From positions 1,674,001-1,738,000 of the forward strand of contig JAMCAN010000001.1 in the NCBI GenBank assembly GCA_023715185.1: a DNA stretch of 64,000 nucleotides, written 5' to 3'. This document shows positions 28,479 through 37,747 of this stretch, in pieces. Made by a program: the position numbers and the translations under genes. This DNA comes from Planococcus sp. MER TA 32b. GTDB taxonomy: Bacteria > Bacillota > Bacilli > Bacillales_A > Planococcaceae. A model generated the notes under the pieces. The model ran no database searches. It worked only from the letters and a program-made list of their open reading frames with translations, and was not told the origin of the DNA. Within the stretch, counting starts at the first letter, position 1. The number at the start of each line of letters is the position of its first letter.

Positions 28479-29472
28479 TCGACACGCCCTCCCGGATCTG
28501 GCCGACAAATGAAAGGCGTTCCGGCAAAAGGTATGCTTTATTAGCCTTGGCAGCCACCAACGCCTCTTCAAGTCTAGTGCCGTGCAGGATTTCGTATAGG
28601 GCGCGGTATGATGGCTTATTATCGCCTATTTCCGCGTATACGGGCATAATACGCTGTGCCGAAACCGCAATCAGGGTCTGCGACATGTCTTCATATGATA
28701 TTCCCAGATCTTTCAAGCGGTGAAGGCAGCCGACAGAATGCCGTGCATGGATCGTCGAGAATACGAGATGGCCGGTCAGGGCCGCGCGCACAGCAATATG
28801 AGCGGTTTCCGCATCCCGTATTTCACCGATCATGATGATATCCGGATCATGCCTTAAAATAGCCCTTAAGCCTGCGGCGTAATCCAGACCAGCTTTTTCA
28901 TTGACCTGGATCTGCAGGATTGCCTGGTTTTTTCGCTCCACTGGATCTTCAAGCGTTATGATATTGCGATTCAGTTTGTCTGCGCAATGCTTCAGCAGTG
29001 AATAGAGGGTTGTGGATTTGCCGCAGCCAGTGGGTCCAGTCAGCAAAATCAAACCTTGCCCCGCTTCGGACAATTTCTCAAGCAATCGTGCAGAATCCCG
29101 GAAAGCAGCCAGCTCTTCTATGGGCTTCGCCGCTTCATCCGGCATAATGCGGATTACAATGCTTTCCTTCGTCAAAACAGAAGGCAAAGTTGATATACGA
29201 AAATAAAATGATTTGTTTTCTATAGGAAGATGGAAGGAGCCTGTTTGAGGTTTTCTTTTTTCACTCATGTCTAAAAGGGATAGATATTTGAAATAGGCAA
29301 TCATTCGATCGCCAAAATCAAAGGGGATTTGAGTAACTTGCCGCAATCCTTCAAAAGAGCGGAAAGAAACTTTATAGCAAGAAGGCGCGGGTTGGATATG
29401 GATATCAGTCGTGTCGCAGCCAGCAGCTTTTTGGAGCAGCTCGGCGCATTTCCGTTCGATAATTTCCTGCAT
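28429..29472 (-). CDS. comGA: Competence pilus assembly ATPase ComGA
   Basis: This 347-residue GspE/PilB-type ATPase powers pseudopilus assembly at the cell pole. Walker A LILLTGPTGCGKSTTLYSLL, Asp box ITLEDPVERK, Walker B DPDIIMIGEIRDAETA and His box ALTGHLVFSTIHARH are all present. The ATG at 29472 follows AGGAGG; upstream in-frame codons lack a site. It is the first gene of the seven-gene comG operon. Confidence 0.95.
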   Translation of the reverse strand: MQEIIERKCAELLQKAAGCDTTDIHIQPAPSCYKVSFRSFEGLRQVTQIPFDFGDRMIAYFKYLSLLDMSEKRKPQTGSFHLPIENKSFYFRISTLPSVLTKESIVIRIMPDEAAKPIEELAAFRDSARLLEKLSEAGQGLILLTGPTGCGKSTTLYSLLKHCADKLNRNIITLEDPVERKNQAILQIQVNEKAGLDYAAGLRAILRHDPDIIMIGEIRDAETAHIAVRAALTGHLVFSTIHARHSVGCLHRLKDLGISYEDMSQTLIAVSAQRIMPVYAEIGDNKPSYRALYEILHGTRLEEALVAAKANKAYLLPERLSFVGQIREGVSIGAFERQEQITEDPSA

Positions 29473-29561
29473 GATTCCCTCCTGTCCGGATTTGAACAGC
29501 GCCGCCTCGCTGTTCCCCCATAGTATAACCACGACTTTTTCCAAGCGCTATAGTTTGTGCC

Positions 29562-29606
29562 ATAATAATTTTTTACCCCCCGCTTTTCGGGGCAAAAATG
29601 ATTTTT
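29562..29606 (-). promoter_or_regulatory. Possible ComK binding site upstream of comGA
   Basis: The motif AAAA-N5-TTTT occurs at 29594-29606 as a symmetric AAAAATGATTTTT. A weaker ATAA-N5-TTTT lies at 29562-29574, 19 bp away, close to the 18-bp spacing of one class of K-boxes. It is about 90-130 bp upstream of the comGA start. Confidence 0.5.
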
Positions 29607-29693
29607 GGAAGCGATACTTTATCTTATGCTTCCTTTGAAAATTTATTAATGCCAGATTACACCGGTTTGTCACAAAGAAAGCCGAACTCGCGG

Positions 29694-29723
29694 TTTACAC
29701 ATCGACCCGCTTTCCTATATAAT
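29694..29723 (+). promoter_or_regulatory. Sigma-A promoter of the DUF2626 gene
   Basis: TTTACA, 18-bp spacer, TATAAT (29718-29723), 42 bp before the start codon. Confidence 0.75.
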
Positions 29724-29764
29724 AAATATGAGATTATTGTGTTGTGGCAAAGGAGGGATTACCC

Positions 29765-30007
29765 ATGAATAACATGTTTAAATTAATGGGATGGTGGACT
29801 GGGATTTTCGCAGTTCTGTTTTATGTAGGCGATATGGTGGAAGTTTCTTTATTGATGGTTGCCAACACCGGATTTTTTGTACTTCTAGGATTTTTAAATA
29901 TTTCTGAGCGTATGTATCTTTACATCTTCGCAGCTTACTTAACAGTATTCTTCGTCGGCTTCACATACTACTCAACGTTCATCCACATTCCTGGTGGAAC
30001 GCATTAA
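29765..30007 (+). CDS. DUF2626 membrane protein (YqgY type)
   Basis: This 80-residue protein has three likely membrane segments (WWTGIFAVLFYVGDMVEVSL, LLMVANTGFFVLLGFL, YLYIFAAYLTVFFVGFTYY). It belongs to the DUF2626 family, found in Bacillales at this locus. Function unknown. The ATG at 29765 has an AAAGGAGGG site. It has its own promoter and terminator. Confidence 0.88.
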   Translation: MNNMFKLMGWWTGIFAVLFYVGDMVEVSLLMVANTGFFVLLGFLNISERMYLYIFAAYLTVFFVGFTYYSTFIHIPGGTH

Positions 30008-30024
30008 TCAAACTAATAACCACT

Positions 30025-30052
30025 AAAAAGCGGCCAGCATTGGCCGCTTTTT
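30025..30052 (+). terminator. Terminator of the DUF2626 gene
   Basis: AAAAAGCGGCCA / TGGCCGCTTTTT, a perfect 12-bp stem with a T run; it can also serve yqgX on the minus strand. Confidence 0.9.
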
Positions 30053-30074
30053 AATTTGTCGTGAATCCGTAATC

Positions 30075-30704
30075 TTAAAGAAATGGATTGTTTTTTTCCT
30101 CTTCAGCCGGAGTCGTATCAGGGCCATGTCCCGGAAACAAGACGGTATCCGCCTCCAGCGTCAATAAAGAGGTGCGGATCGAATGGAGAAGCTTCGTTTC
30201 AGAGCCATCGATCAAATCCGTCCTTCCTATGCTTCCTTGGAATAATGTATCGCCGACTATAGCGAACCTCTCCTCCGGAAATGAATAGGTCAGGCTTCCT
30301 GGTGAATGCCCTGGTGTATGTAACAGGTCCATCCTGAAAGAACCCAACACCAGTTCTGTTTCATCATTGATCAGTACATCCGCATCTTTTATTCGGTAAT
30401 CCGGCAAAGCCGCATACTTGCCGGAGCCGTTCAAATTCGGACGCCCCAGCCACTCCCTTTCCAGATAGTGCAGATAGACTGGGATATCATATAGATCACG
30501 AAGCGCATCCACCGCTCCGATATGATCAAAGTGGGCGTGTGTCAGTAAAATTGCCAAGGGTTTGAGATCTCGTTTTTTCAAAAGCTCCCTGACTCTTTTT
30601 TCTTCCTCACCTGGATCGAATATAATACATTCTTTGTTCTCATTCGAAACGATATAACAATTTGTCTGTACAGGACCTAATTCCAATTGTTCGATTTTCA
30701 ACAT
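30075..30704 (-). CDS. MBL-fold metallohydrolase (YqgX type)
   Basis: This 209-residue glyoxalase II-like metallo-beta-lactamase fold protein shows the metal ligands THAHFDHIGAVD, HTPGHSPGSL, VGDTLF and FPGHGPDT. It probably hydrolyses a thioester such as a hydroxyacyl-bacillithiol or related compound; the substrate is not shown by the sequence. The ATG at 30704 follows GAGGTGAAAAG; the upstream frame lies in a promoter-like AT-rich stretch. Monocistronic. Confidence 0.93.
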   Translation of the reverse strand: MLKIEQLELGPVQTNCYIVSNENKECIIFDPGEEEKRVRELLKKRDLKPLAILLTHAHFDHIGAVDALRDLYDIPVYLHYLEREWLGRPNLNGSGKYAALPDYRIKDADVLINDETELVLGSFRMDLLHTPGHSPGSLTYSFPEERFAIVGDTLFQGSIGRTDLIDGSETKLLHSIRTSLLTLEADTVLFPGHGPDTTPAEEEKNNPFL

Positions 30705-30857
30705 TCTTTTCACCTCAGTTATAATTATATCATGCAGCGTTTTCAATTGAATGTTCAAGGGAATGCCACTTTTCACGCTCGACAAAACTATTTAAATTCA
30801 TTACAATAGTATAGAACACGACGGCACTGGCTGTTAATGTTGAAGGGAGTGTCATAT

Positions 30858-31046
30858 ATGGAATCAGGTTGGCTATTAGTAATCATTTTTGCCCTCATTG
30901 CTGTTTTGGCGGCAATAGGTACTGTACAGACATTGAAAAACAAAGAAGTTTTAGGATTCTTATTTAATTTCGGAACTTTAGCCATTTTTGGCGGCTTTGC
31001 GATAGCTACTGCCATCACTCAAGGCTTCCCGCCACATTTGCATTAA
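30858..31046 (+). CDS. DUF2759 small membrane protein (YqgW type)
   Basis: This 62-residue protein has two hydrophobic segments (LLVIIFALIAVLAAIGTV and FGTLAIFGGFAIATAI). It is a member of the DUF2759 family by sequence and by location between yqgX and ltaS. The ATG at 30858 has an AAGGGAG site. Function unknown. Confidence 0.85.
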   Translation: MESGWLLVIIFALIAVLAAIGTVQTLKNKEVLGFLFNFGTLAIFGGFAIATAITQGFPPHLH

Positions 31047-31050
31047 TCAG

Positions 31051-31085
31051 AAAAAGCTGTTGCATCCATTGCAACAGCTTTTTTA
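31051..31085 (+). terminator. Terminator of the DUF2759 gene
   Basis: AAAAAGCTGTTGCA / TGCAACAGCTTTTTT hairpin. Confidence 0.88.
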
Positions 31086-31113
31086 TTTGCATTTAAATGG
31101 CTCGGAAATTCAT

Positions 31114-31149
31114 AAAAAAAATCGGACCCGTGATGGGTCCGATTTTTTT
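31114..31149 (-). terminator. Terminator of ltaS
   Basis: AAAAATCGGACCC / GGGTCCGATTTTT stem with T run on the minus strand. The A-rich upstream edge touches the ltaS stop codon. Confidence 0.88.
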
Positions 31150-33061
31150 ATTCTTCCTCATTCGTCGCAGCAGGGGCTTCGTCAGTCACAAGCTCTCCGG
31201 TTTCTTCGTCATAGAATCTGAGAAGGTCGCCGTTGATGATTGCTTCAGAATAGTTTAATTGCTGCAGGGCACGTTCAATATAAGGCTCACAGACCGCCGG
31301 ATCATCTATTTCACCTGTTTCCAGATCATAGCATGCTCCACCTGCATAAACATTTTCGCTGGTGATGAACCGTCCGTCACGGAACACTGTGAACTCTTCG
31401 TGCTCATCTGAGAACAAATCGTCACCGAACTGGATATCTCCATCCGATTCTACACCCATCAAATTCAAGATCGTCGGACGCATATCGATTTGGCCGCCGA
31501 TTTTTTCGTTGACATGGCCTTCCCCGTATCCTGGGATGTGTACAAAGAAAGGCACCTTTTGAAGCTGAGCAGTTTCATAAGGCGTTATTTCCTTCCCAAG
31601 ATACTGTGACATCGCAGTATTATGGTTTTCGGAAATTCCATAATGGTCACCATACATGACGATAATGGAATTTTCATAGAGTCCCTTATCCTTCAATTCA
31701 TCGAACAATTCTTTGACAGCTTCATCCAGATACCTTGCCGTTTGGAAATAACGGTTCAATGTGCCTGAATTGGAATCGAACTCAGAAATGAATTTGTCTT
31801 CTTCATCCAAATAGAACGGATGGTGATTCGTCAATGTCAATAAACGGCTGTAGAACGGCTGCTGCATTTCAGTCATATGTTCGACTGACTGCTGCATGAA
31901 AGGAACATCCTTCATGCCCCAGTTCACCGCCTGGCCTTCTTCGACTGTAAAGCTTTCCAAATCCTGGAATTCGTCAATCTCAAGAGCCTGATACATTATA
32001 TCGCGGTTCCAGAAACTTTTCGTATTGGCATGCTGCACGTTAGTGAAATACCCATTTTCCCCAAGCTTTTCAGCCATTGAATTATAGGTATTGCCGCTGT
32101 GCGTGAAGAAAACGGCACTGCCTCCGCGAGGGTAAAGTGAGTTTTCCAGAATGAACTCAGAGTCGGAAGTTTTCCCGAGACCGGTCTGATGGTAGAAATT
32201 CGGGAAGTAGATCGTATCCTCGTCTTTCGTCAGTTCATTCATGAACGGCGTAATCGTCTCACCGTTCATCTCATTGTTCAACACGAAAGTTTGGAGCGAT
32301 TCGAGTGTTACGACGATCAGATTGCGATCTTTGGCTATGCCGTGCATTTCCTTGGATGGTTCAGCCTGGGTTGAACTTACGTAATTGGTGACTTCAACCA
32401 ATTCAGAGCCATTTGCAAGCGCGCGCTGCGCTTGTGATTTCGATTGAATATACACATCGTAAAGATGGTAATTGTACATCCCGATATTCTTCACAAGCAT
32501 CTCTCTGTCAAAACTCCGCGTCAACAGCTGCGGACGTTCCGCTTCAGCCAATCCCAAGTTGAAGAACATAAGAGCGGCCGAAAGGATAAAATACGCTTTT
32601 CTTTGAACAGAAGAAGCTCTTTCGCTGATTTTGGCTGTCGGCAAAAATTTGATCGCCAGCAAAACAATCAGGAAATCCGTGAAGTAGAATATGTCTGTCC
32701 AGAATATACTGGCTGCAGCACTGGATTTCAAGTCCCCGAAATTCTGGGTTTGGAATAACAGCGGCAGCGTTATGAAATCACTGAAGAAGCGGTAAAATGC
32801 GACGTTTCCGTACAAAACAGCTGAAGTCAGTAAAGTCATAATCAGCAAATAACGGTTTTTGGCCTTTTCGCTCTTGAAGAACAAGGCAAAGCCGTACAGG
32901 AACAAGAGCATGCTCAGCGGATTAATAAACAAGATGAACTCTTGCAATGCATTATCAATCGTAATCGAAAATGCGGTTTTATAAACAATATAGGTTTTTA
33001 ACCAGGTTGCGATGATCGCGATTGCAAGAATTGAATGTTTAGGCCATTCTTTTTTTAACAT
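31148..33061 (-). CDS. ltaS: Lipoteichoic acid synthase
   Basis: This 637-residue polyglycerolphosphate polymerase uses phosphatidylglycerol to build lipoteichoic acid outside the membrane. Five N-terminal membrane helices (about 10-185) precede an extracellular sulfatase-like domain with the catalytic Thr in HQTGLGKTSDSEF, NVQHANTKSFWNRD and the metal site IVMYGDHYGISENHN. The C-terminus is acidic and polar (TDEAPAATNEEE). The ATG at 33061 follows AGGAGG. It lies between yqgQ and DUF2759, the position of B. subtilis yqgS. Confidence 0.96.
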   Translation of the reverse strand: MLKKEWPKHSILAIAIIATWLKTYIVYKTAFSITIDNALQEFILFINPLSMLLFLYGFALFFKSEKAKNRYLLIMTLLTSAVLYGNVAFYRFFSDFITLPLLFQTQNFGDLKSSAAASIFWTDIFYFTDFLIVLLAIKFLPTAKISERASSVQRKAYFILSAALMFFNLGLAEAERPQLLTRSFDREMLVKNIGMYNYHLYDVYIQSKSQAQRALANGSELVEVTNYVSSTQAEPSKEMHGIAKDRNLIVVTLESLQTFVLNNEMNGETITPFMNELTKDEDTIYFPNFYHQTGLGKTSDSEFILENSLYPRGGSAVFFTHSGNTYNSMAEKLGENGYFTNVQHANTKSFWNRDIMYQALEIDEFQDLESFTVEEGQAVNWGMKDVPFMQQSVEHMTEMQQPFYSRLLTLTNHHPFYLDEEDKFISEFDSNSGTLNRYFQTARYLDEAVKELFDELKDKGLYENSIIVMYGDHYGISENHNTAMSQYLGKEITPYETAQLQKVPFFVHIPGYGEGHVNEKIGGQIDMRPTILNLMGVESDGDIQFGDDLFSDEHEEFTVFRDGRFITSENVYAGGACYDLETGEIDDPAVCEPYIERALQQLNYSEAIINGDLLRFYDEETGELVTDEAPAATNEEE

Positions 33062-33241
33062 CCCAAAACATCCTCCTCTTTTCAATACATTTTCTCATGA
33101 ATATCAATTCCATTTCTTTTTGAAATCACAGATTAATTGTTAATCCAATGTTTACAAAAATATTATATAACCTCAACATAATATTTACCCTCTTAATAGA
33201 CGGATGAAACGCCGGAAAGTTTCAAAAAAACGGAAATTCTT

Positions 33242-33430
33242 TTAGATTTTATTCTGCTCGCTGCGCAAAATCAATAAAGCCGAAGAAAATTCTTTTGGTG
33301 TAATGAACTCCAATCGATAAAGTTCCCTTATTTCTTCTTCCATCAAATGCAGATCCGCTTTTTTATCGGCTGTGTAAATGATTGTCCCGTATCTCTTCAG
33401 CAGCTGCATCACATCATATAAATTATTCAC
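33242..33430 (-). CDS. YqgQ family protein (DUF910)
   Basis: This 62-residue helical protein with YDVMQLLKRYGTIIYTADKK and RELYRLEFITPKEFSSALLI is of the YqgQ family, possibly nucleic-acid binding; function unknown. It overlaps the 5-FCL stop by 4 bp. In B. subtilis gluP (rhomboid protease) and glcK (glucokinase) flank it; both are missing here. The gap 33086-33241 to ltaS holds only promoter-like AT-rich sequence. Confidence 0.9.
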   Translation of the reverse strand: MNNLYDVMQLLKRYGTIIYTADKKADLHLMEEEIRELYRLEFITPKEFSSALLILRSEQNKI

Positions 33431-34002
33431 CTTTTCACCTGCTTTGCATCCCGGCAGCCATATTCAGTGCAGATGCGCTGAACAGGGATGTCATGCACTT
33501 CGACAGGGATGGAGTCTTTAACCTGGCTGGCAAAAGCGAGCGACATGGTTGGTCCACTGTAATCCGTCAGATAGCGGTCATAATAGCCTCCGCCAAATCC
33601 GATCCGGTAGCCGTCATGTGAAAAAACCACACCAGGCACAATCAGCAGATCTATTTTCTCGGGCTTCACTTGTTCCGTTTTTGCGATAACAGGTTCCAGA
33701 AGCTTCATATAAACGGTTTCCAATTGATCGAAATTTTCAATGTTCCTGAAATCCATCCCTCTTGAAATCGGTTCGCATTTTGGCACAGCTGTCTTTTTCC
33801 CGGCTTTCCAGCATTCTTCGATAAGCCTGTGGGTATCGACTTCAGGAAAAGATGAAATTGTAAGTCCGATTACTTCAGCTCGCTGAAAAGCTTCTTCTTC
33901 CATGAGGAATTGTATGATCGCTTCCGATTTTTCCCGATGGTCTTCCGGATCCATAGCCTTCAACTTTTTGATCATTTCTTTGCGCTGGCTCGATTTATCC
34001 AT
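33427..34002 (-). CDS. 5-formyltetrahydrofolate cyclo-ligase
   Basis: This 191-residue ATP-dependent enzyme converts 5-formyl-THF to 5,10-methenyl-THF. The family signature RIGFGGGYYDRYL and LIVPGVVFSHDGYRIG are present, with basic N-terminal ATP-binding residues (SSQRKEMIKKLK). The ATG at 34002 has an AAAGGGGTG site; a longer in-frame start would lie inside the rpmG terminator. It is coupled to yqgQ downstream. Confidence 0.95.
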   Translation of the reverse strand: MDKSSQRKEMIKKLKAMDPEDHREKSEAIIQFLMEEEAFQRAEVIGLTISSFPEVDTHRLIEECWKAGKKTAVPKCEPISRGMDFRNIENFDQLETVYMKLLEPVIAKTEQVKPEKIDLLIVPGVVFSHDGYRIGFGGGYYDRYLTDYSGPTMSLAFASQVKDSIPVEVHDIPVQRICTEYGCRDAKQVKR

Positions 34003-34022
34003 AACAGGCACCCCTTTAAAAG

Positions 34023-34050
34023 AAAAAAGCCAAAACCCAGAGGTTTTGGC
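34023..34050 (-). terminator. Terminator of rpmG
   Basis: GCCAAAACC / GGTTTTGGC stem followed on the minus strand by TTTTTT; 10 bp after the rpmG stop. Confidence 0.85.
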
Positions 34051-34060
34051 GGTCCATTTA

Positions 34061-34210
34061 TTACTTCGTTTCACGGTGTAAAGTCATTTTTCGTTCACGT
34101 GAGCAATATTTTTTCATTTCAAGACGCTCAGGGTTGTTGCGCTTATTTTTAACAGTGCTGTAGTTACGTTCGCTACATTCTGTACAAGCTAAAGTGATGT
34201 TAACACGCAT
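34061..34210 (-). CDS. rpmG: Ribosomal protein bL33 with three of four zinc-ribbon cysteines
   Basis: This 49-residue bL33 reads [20 protein letters not shown], then [20 protein letters not shown], and ends KMTLHRETK. It is at the rpmGA position next to the 5-FCL gene. The first pair Cys9-x-x-Cys12 is intact, but the second pair has Cys36 and Glu39 in place of the second Cys. Zinc-binding copies have four Cys and zinc-free paralogues none of the second pair, so this is an intermediate. Whether it binds zinc is uncertain. A terminator follows directly. Confidence 0.95.
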   Translation of the reverse strand: MRVNITLACTECSERNYSTVKNKRNNPERLEMKKYCSRERKMTLHRETK

Positions 34211-34352
34211 CGGTTTCCCTCCTAATTCTTTCAAAGATCATTTTTAAATAAGCAAGATCTATACGACTTAATTATTATAGCATATATCACAATAAAGTCT
34301 ACTGATAAAATCCATAAAATATCTGCAGGGCAAATGAAATTTCAAAGCCATA

Positions 34353-34381
34353 AAAATAGCCGGCGGAAAGAATCCCGCCGG
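34353..34381 (-). terminator. Terminator of the pst-phoU operon
   Basis: CCGGCGG / CCGCCGG stem followed on the minus strand by CTATTTTTA, just after the phoU stop. Confidence 0.8.
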
Positions 34382-34388
34382 GCCGTCC

Positions 34389-35048
34389 TTATTTATTCAG
34401 ATCATAATGCCTGCCGCGCACAAGGTAGAATAATTGTTCCGCGATATTGGTTGCATGATCCGCTGACCGTTCCATATAGCGGCCGATAAATGCCAGTTGG
34501 GTGATTTGGCTGATCTTGCGTGGATCTTCGCTTCCTGCAAGCATTAACTGAGTCAATACCTGTCCGTACAGGTCATCCACTTGGTCATCCAGATCCGCTA
34601 TTTCTTTTGCTTTCGCTACATCTTCCTCCACAAAAGCGTCGATCACCTGCAGCAGCATGGTCGTCGCGAGCTTATGCATTTTTTCGATTTGTGCGATCGG
34701 AGCCAGATGTTCCTCCTTGCCGAGACGGATGGTTTCCTTTGCGATATTCACGGCGTAATCCCCTACCCGCTCCATATCCGTCGCCACTTTGATGATGACA
34801 ATCAATCGCCGTAAATCAGTTGCAACCGGAGATTGTTTGGCAATCAGCAATATCACCCGGTCATTGATTTCTTCTTCCAGCCTGTTGATCGCGACATCAT
34901 CCTCGATGACTTCCAGGGCCGCATCGATATCATGGTTAAGCAGCGCACTGACCGATTTTCCAAGAGCATCGACTGCCATCGTGCTTAACTGGATCAGCTG
35001 GTCCTGGGATGAATGCAATTCTGTATCGAATTTTTCACGTACTGACAA
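34389..35048 (-). CDS. phoU: Phosphate signalling protein PhoU
   Basis: This 219-residue helical protein has two PhoU repeats; the metal-binding signatures TDMERVGDYAVNIAKE and YMERSADHATNIAEQ are visible. It links Pst transport to the PhoPR response and damps phosphate uptake. Last gene of pstSCAB-phoU, 18 bp after pstB. B. subtilis has no phoU at this position. Confidence 0.96.
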   Translation of the reverse strand: MSVREKFDTELHSSQDQLIQLSTMAVDALGKSVSALLNHDIDAALEVIEDDVAINRLEEEINDRVILLIAKQSPVATDLRRLIVIIKVATDMERVGDYAVNIAKETIRLGKEEHLAPIAQIEKMHKLATTMLLQVIDAFVEEDVAKAKEIADLDDQVDDLYGQVLTQLMLAGSEDPRKISQITQLAFIGRYMERSADHATNIAEQLFYLVRGRHYDLNK

Positions 35049-35066
35049 AATGGAACGCTCCCTTTC

Positions 35067-35897
35067 TTACCCGAACCTGCCGGAAATATAATCTTCTGTG
35101 CGTTTGTCTGACGGATTGGAGAAAATTGTATCCGTCTTGTCGTATTCGATGACTTCGCCGTTGAGGAAAAACGCCGTCTTATCAGAAATACGGGCAGCCT
35201 GCTGCATATTATGCGTCACTATGATGATGCTGTAATCTTTTTTCAGTTCCTGTACAAGTTCCTCAATTTTAAGCGTCGAAATCGGGTCGAGCGCAGAAGT
35301 CGGCTCGTCCATCAAGATGACATCCGGTTCAATCGCCAATGCGCGGGCGATGCAGATCCGCTGCTGCTGGCCGCCGGAAACACTGTATGCATTCTCATTC
35401 AGGCGGTCTTTCACTTCGTCCCAGATGGCTGCCCCACGAAGACTTTTTTCCACGATTTCATCCAGGATTTTTTTATTTTTTATCCCATGGATCCGCGGTC
35501 CATATGCAATATTGTCATAAATGGATTTGGGAAACGGATTCGGCTTCTGGAAAACCATGCCGACACGGGTCCGCAATTCCTCAACACCATAATCCTTATC
35601 GAAGATATTGCGGCCACGGTAAAGAATCTGGCCGGAAGTCTTTACGGATGGAACAAGTTCCACCATCCTGTTCAAAGTTTTCAAATACGTGGATTTACCG
35701 CAGCCGGAAGGCCCTATAATTGCGGTAACTTCATTTTCCTTTATATCAAGTTCGATATTTTTAAGCGCATGGTTGGCGCCGTACCAAAGATTCAATTGCT
35801 TCGTTTCATAAACTGATCTGGATGCTGCTGCAGCCGTTCCTTCCGCTTCATATCCCGCGGTTTTGTTTTTTTGATCCAATACATGTGTCATTGACAT
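35067..35897 (-). CDS. pstB: Phosphate ABC transporter ATP-binding protein
   Basis: This 276-residue ATPase has Walker [21 protein letters not shown], signature [18 protein letters not shown], Walker [14 protein letters not shown] and the switch His in [10 protein letters not shown]. An extra ~25-residue N-terminal extension precedes the ABC domain. Only one pstB is present, while B. subtilis has two. It powers phosphate import with PstA and PstC. Confidence 0.97.
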   Translation of the reverse strand: MSMTHVLDQKNKTAGYEAEGTAAAASRSVYETKQLNLWYGANHALKNIELDIKENEVTAIIGPSGCGKSTYLKTLNRMVELVPSVKTSGQILYRGRNIFDKDYGVEELRTRVGMVFQKPNPFPKSIYDNIAYGPRIHGIKNKKILDEIVEKSLRGAAIWDEVKDRLNENAYSVSGGQQQRICIARALAIEPDVILMDEPTSALDPISTLKIEELVQELKKDYSIIIVTHNMQQAARISDKTAFFLNGEVIEYDKTDTIFSNPSDKRTEDYISGRFG

Positions 35898-35915
35898 AGT
35901 AGAACCCCTTCCACT

Positions 35916-36794
35916 CTAATAGCGTTTCTCGAATTTATTGCGGATAAAAACTGCGACTGAATTCATCAACAGGAGAACAACCATCAATACGATGATGCCT
36001 GCTGCCGCGACCTGCTGGAATTCCTGCTGCGGACGGCTGGACCAATCGTAGATCTGCATAGGCAGAGCGGTAAATGTGTCCATAACCCCAGCCGGCAGGA
36101 ATTGGATGATGACCGGCACACCGATTACGATCAATGGAGCGGTCTCACCAATAGCTCGCGACAGGGCAAGTATGCTTCCTGTCAGAATTCCCGGAATCGC
36201 GGCCGGCAGAATGATTTTCACTATAGTCTGCCATTTTGTGGCGCCCATCCCATACGATGCATCCCGCAGTTCTCCCGGCACTGACCGGATCGCTTCCTGA
36301 GAAGCCACGATGATGACCGGCAGGATCAAAAGACTCATAGTGAATCCCGCTGCCAGGATGCTGTTGCCCAGTGCCAGCGCCCGGACGAAAATGGTAAGTC
36401 CAAGCAAGCCGAAGACGACTGAAGGCACACCGGCAAGATTTGATATATTCATGCGGATAAAAGTCGTTATCCGATTTTGCCTGGCATACTCCTCCAGATA
36501 AAGCGCTGACCCCACTCCAAGGATTATCGATGTCGGTGCTACTACAGCCATCAGCCATATCGAGCCGACCAGCGCCGCTTTAATACCCGCCTGCTCAGGG
36601 AACCTGGAAGCGAAATTCGTCAGAAAACCGAATGATAAGTGGCTGATGCCTTGTGTAACGATCTGATACATCAAAACAAAAAGCGCTAATAAAGCTGTCA
36701 AAGTAGCAAGAAGGAAAATTGATTTAAAAATGGTATTGACGACCATTCTTCCATTCATCCGTCTGACGACAGTGTCATGTTCAACGTATCTCAT
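35916..36794 (-). CDS. pstA: Phosphate ABC transporter permease PstA
   Basis: This 292-residue inner membrane permease has six predicted helices (from FLLATLTALLALFVLMYQIV to VLMVVLLLMNSVAVFI) and the ABC-coupling loop ASYGMGATKWQTIVKIILPA. The ATG at 36794 has a GGGAGG site and overlaps the pstC end by a few bases, so it is probably coupled. Confidence 0.96.
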   Translation of the reverse strand: MRYVEHDTVVRRMNGRMVVNTIFKSIFLLATLTALLALFVLMYQIVTQGISHLSFGFLTNFASRFPEQAGIKAALVGSIWLMAVVAPTSIILGVGSALYLEEYARQNRITTFIRMNISNLAGVPSVVFGLLGLTIFVRALALGNSILAAGFTMSLLILPVIIVASQEAIRSVPGELRDASYGMGATKWQTIVKIILPAAIPGILTGSILALSRAIGETAPLIVIGVPVIIQFLPAGVMDTFTALPMQIYDWSSRPQQEFQQVAAAGIIVLMVVLLLMNSVAVFIRNKFEKRY

Positions 36795-36795
36795 A

Positions 36796-37722
36796 TCAAT
36801 ATTCCTCCCTGAAACGTTTAGAGACATAATTGGCTGCAATATTCATGAGCATCGTGAATATGAACAGGGTGAATCCAACTGCGTAGATTGAATAGTAAAT
36901 TGTTGTGCCGTAACCGGCATCACCTTTGGAAACTTGAACGATATAAGCCGTCATTGTCTGAATCGAACCGGTGAAATCACCATCGAATCTGGGTGTCGAG
37001 CCGGCGGCAAGGGAAACAATCATTGTTTCACCAATTGCGCGTGACACTGCAAGCACGACTGAGGCTACGATTCCTGACATAGCGGCAGGCACCGTAATTT
37101 TCCAGGCCACTTCGAATTTTGTAGAGCCCATCGCAAGTGCGCCTTCCCGTATGCTTTTCGGTACGGATGACATTGCGTCTTCGGAAAGGGAAGCTATCAT
37201 CGGAATAATCATGATCCCTACGACAATCCCCGGTGAAATAGCATTGAATATTTTAATATCAGGAAAGAAGCCTTGAAGTACTGGTGTAACGAATGTCAAT
37301 GCGAAAAATCCATAAACGATTGTTGGAATCCCCGCTAAAACTTCGAGCATCGGTTTCAATACCCGCCTTACATTTTCACTGGCATAATCACTCAAATAAA
37401 TCGCTGCTGAAATGCCGATCGGCACCGCAACCAGAATCGCGATCAATGTCACTTTCAGCGTCCCTACTATAAGCGGCAGGATTCCGTACTGCGCTTCCTT
37501 ATTCGAAAATGGCAGCCACGTGGTGCCAAAAATAAATTCTGTTATGGATACCCTGGTAAAGAAAGTGATCGTTTCAACAATCAATGTCAGCATAATGCCT
37601 ATTGTTGTCAACACGGATACCGATGCAATGAGAAACAGAATGAACGGTATCAATTTTTCCACGAATTGTTTGTTTTTCTTGCCTTTCGACTGCGCGATCA
37701 TTTCCTGCACCCTATGCTGCAT
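36796..37722 (-). CDS. pstC: Phosphate ABC transporter permease PstC
   Basis: This 308-residue permease has six helices (first FILFLIASVSVLTTIGIML) and the coupling loop GALAMGSTKFEVAWKITVPA. The ATG at 37722 follows AAAGGGGA; upstream codons belong to a hairpin region. It is separated from pstS by that hairpin. Confidence 0.96.
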   Translation of the reverse strand: MQHRVQEMIAQSKGKKNKQFVEKLIPFILFLIASVSVLTTIGIMLTLIVETITFFTRVSITEFIFGTTWLPFSNKEAQYGILPLIVGTLKVTLIAILVAVPIGISAAIYLSDYASENVRRVLKPMLEVLAGIPTIVYGFFALTFVTPVLQGFFPDIKIFNAISPGIVVGIMIIPMIASLSEDAMSSVPKSIREGALAMGSTKFEVAWKITVPAAMSGIVASVVLAVSRAIGETMIVSLAAGSTPRFDGDFTGSIQTMTAYIVQVSKGDAGYGTTIYYSIYAVGFTLFIFTMLMNIAANYVSKRFREEY

Positions 37723-37747
37723 AATGAATCCCCTTTCAACCCCAAAA

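Noticed and set aside
35211..35816. Plus-strand frame of 201 codons opposite pstB
   Set aside because: Antisense shadow of pstB.
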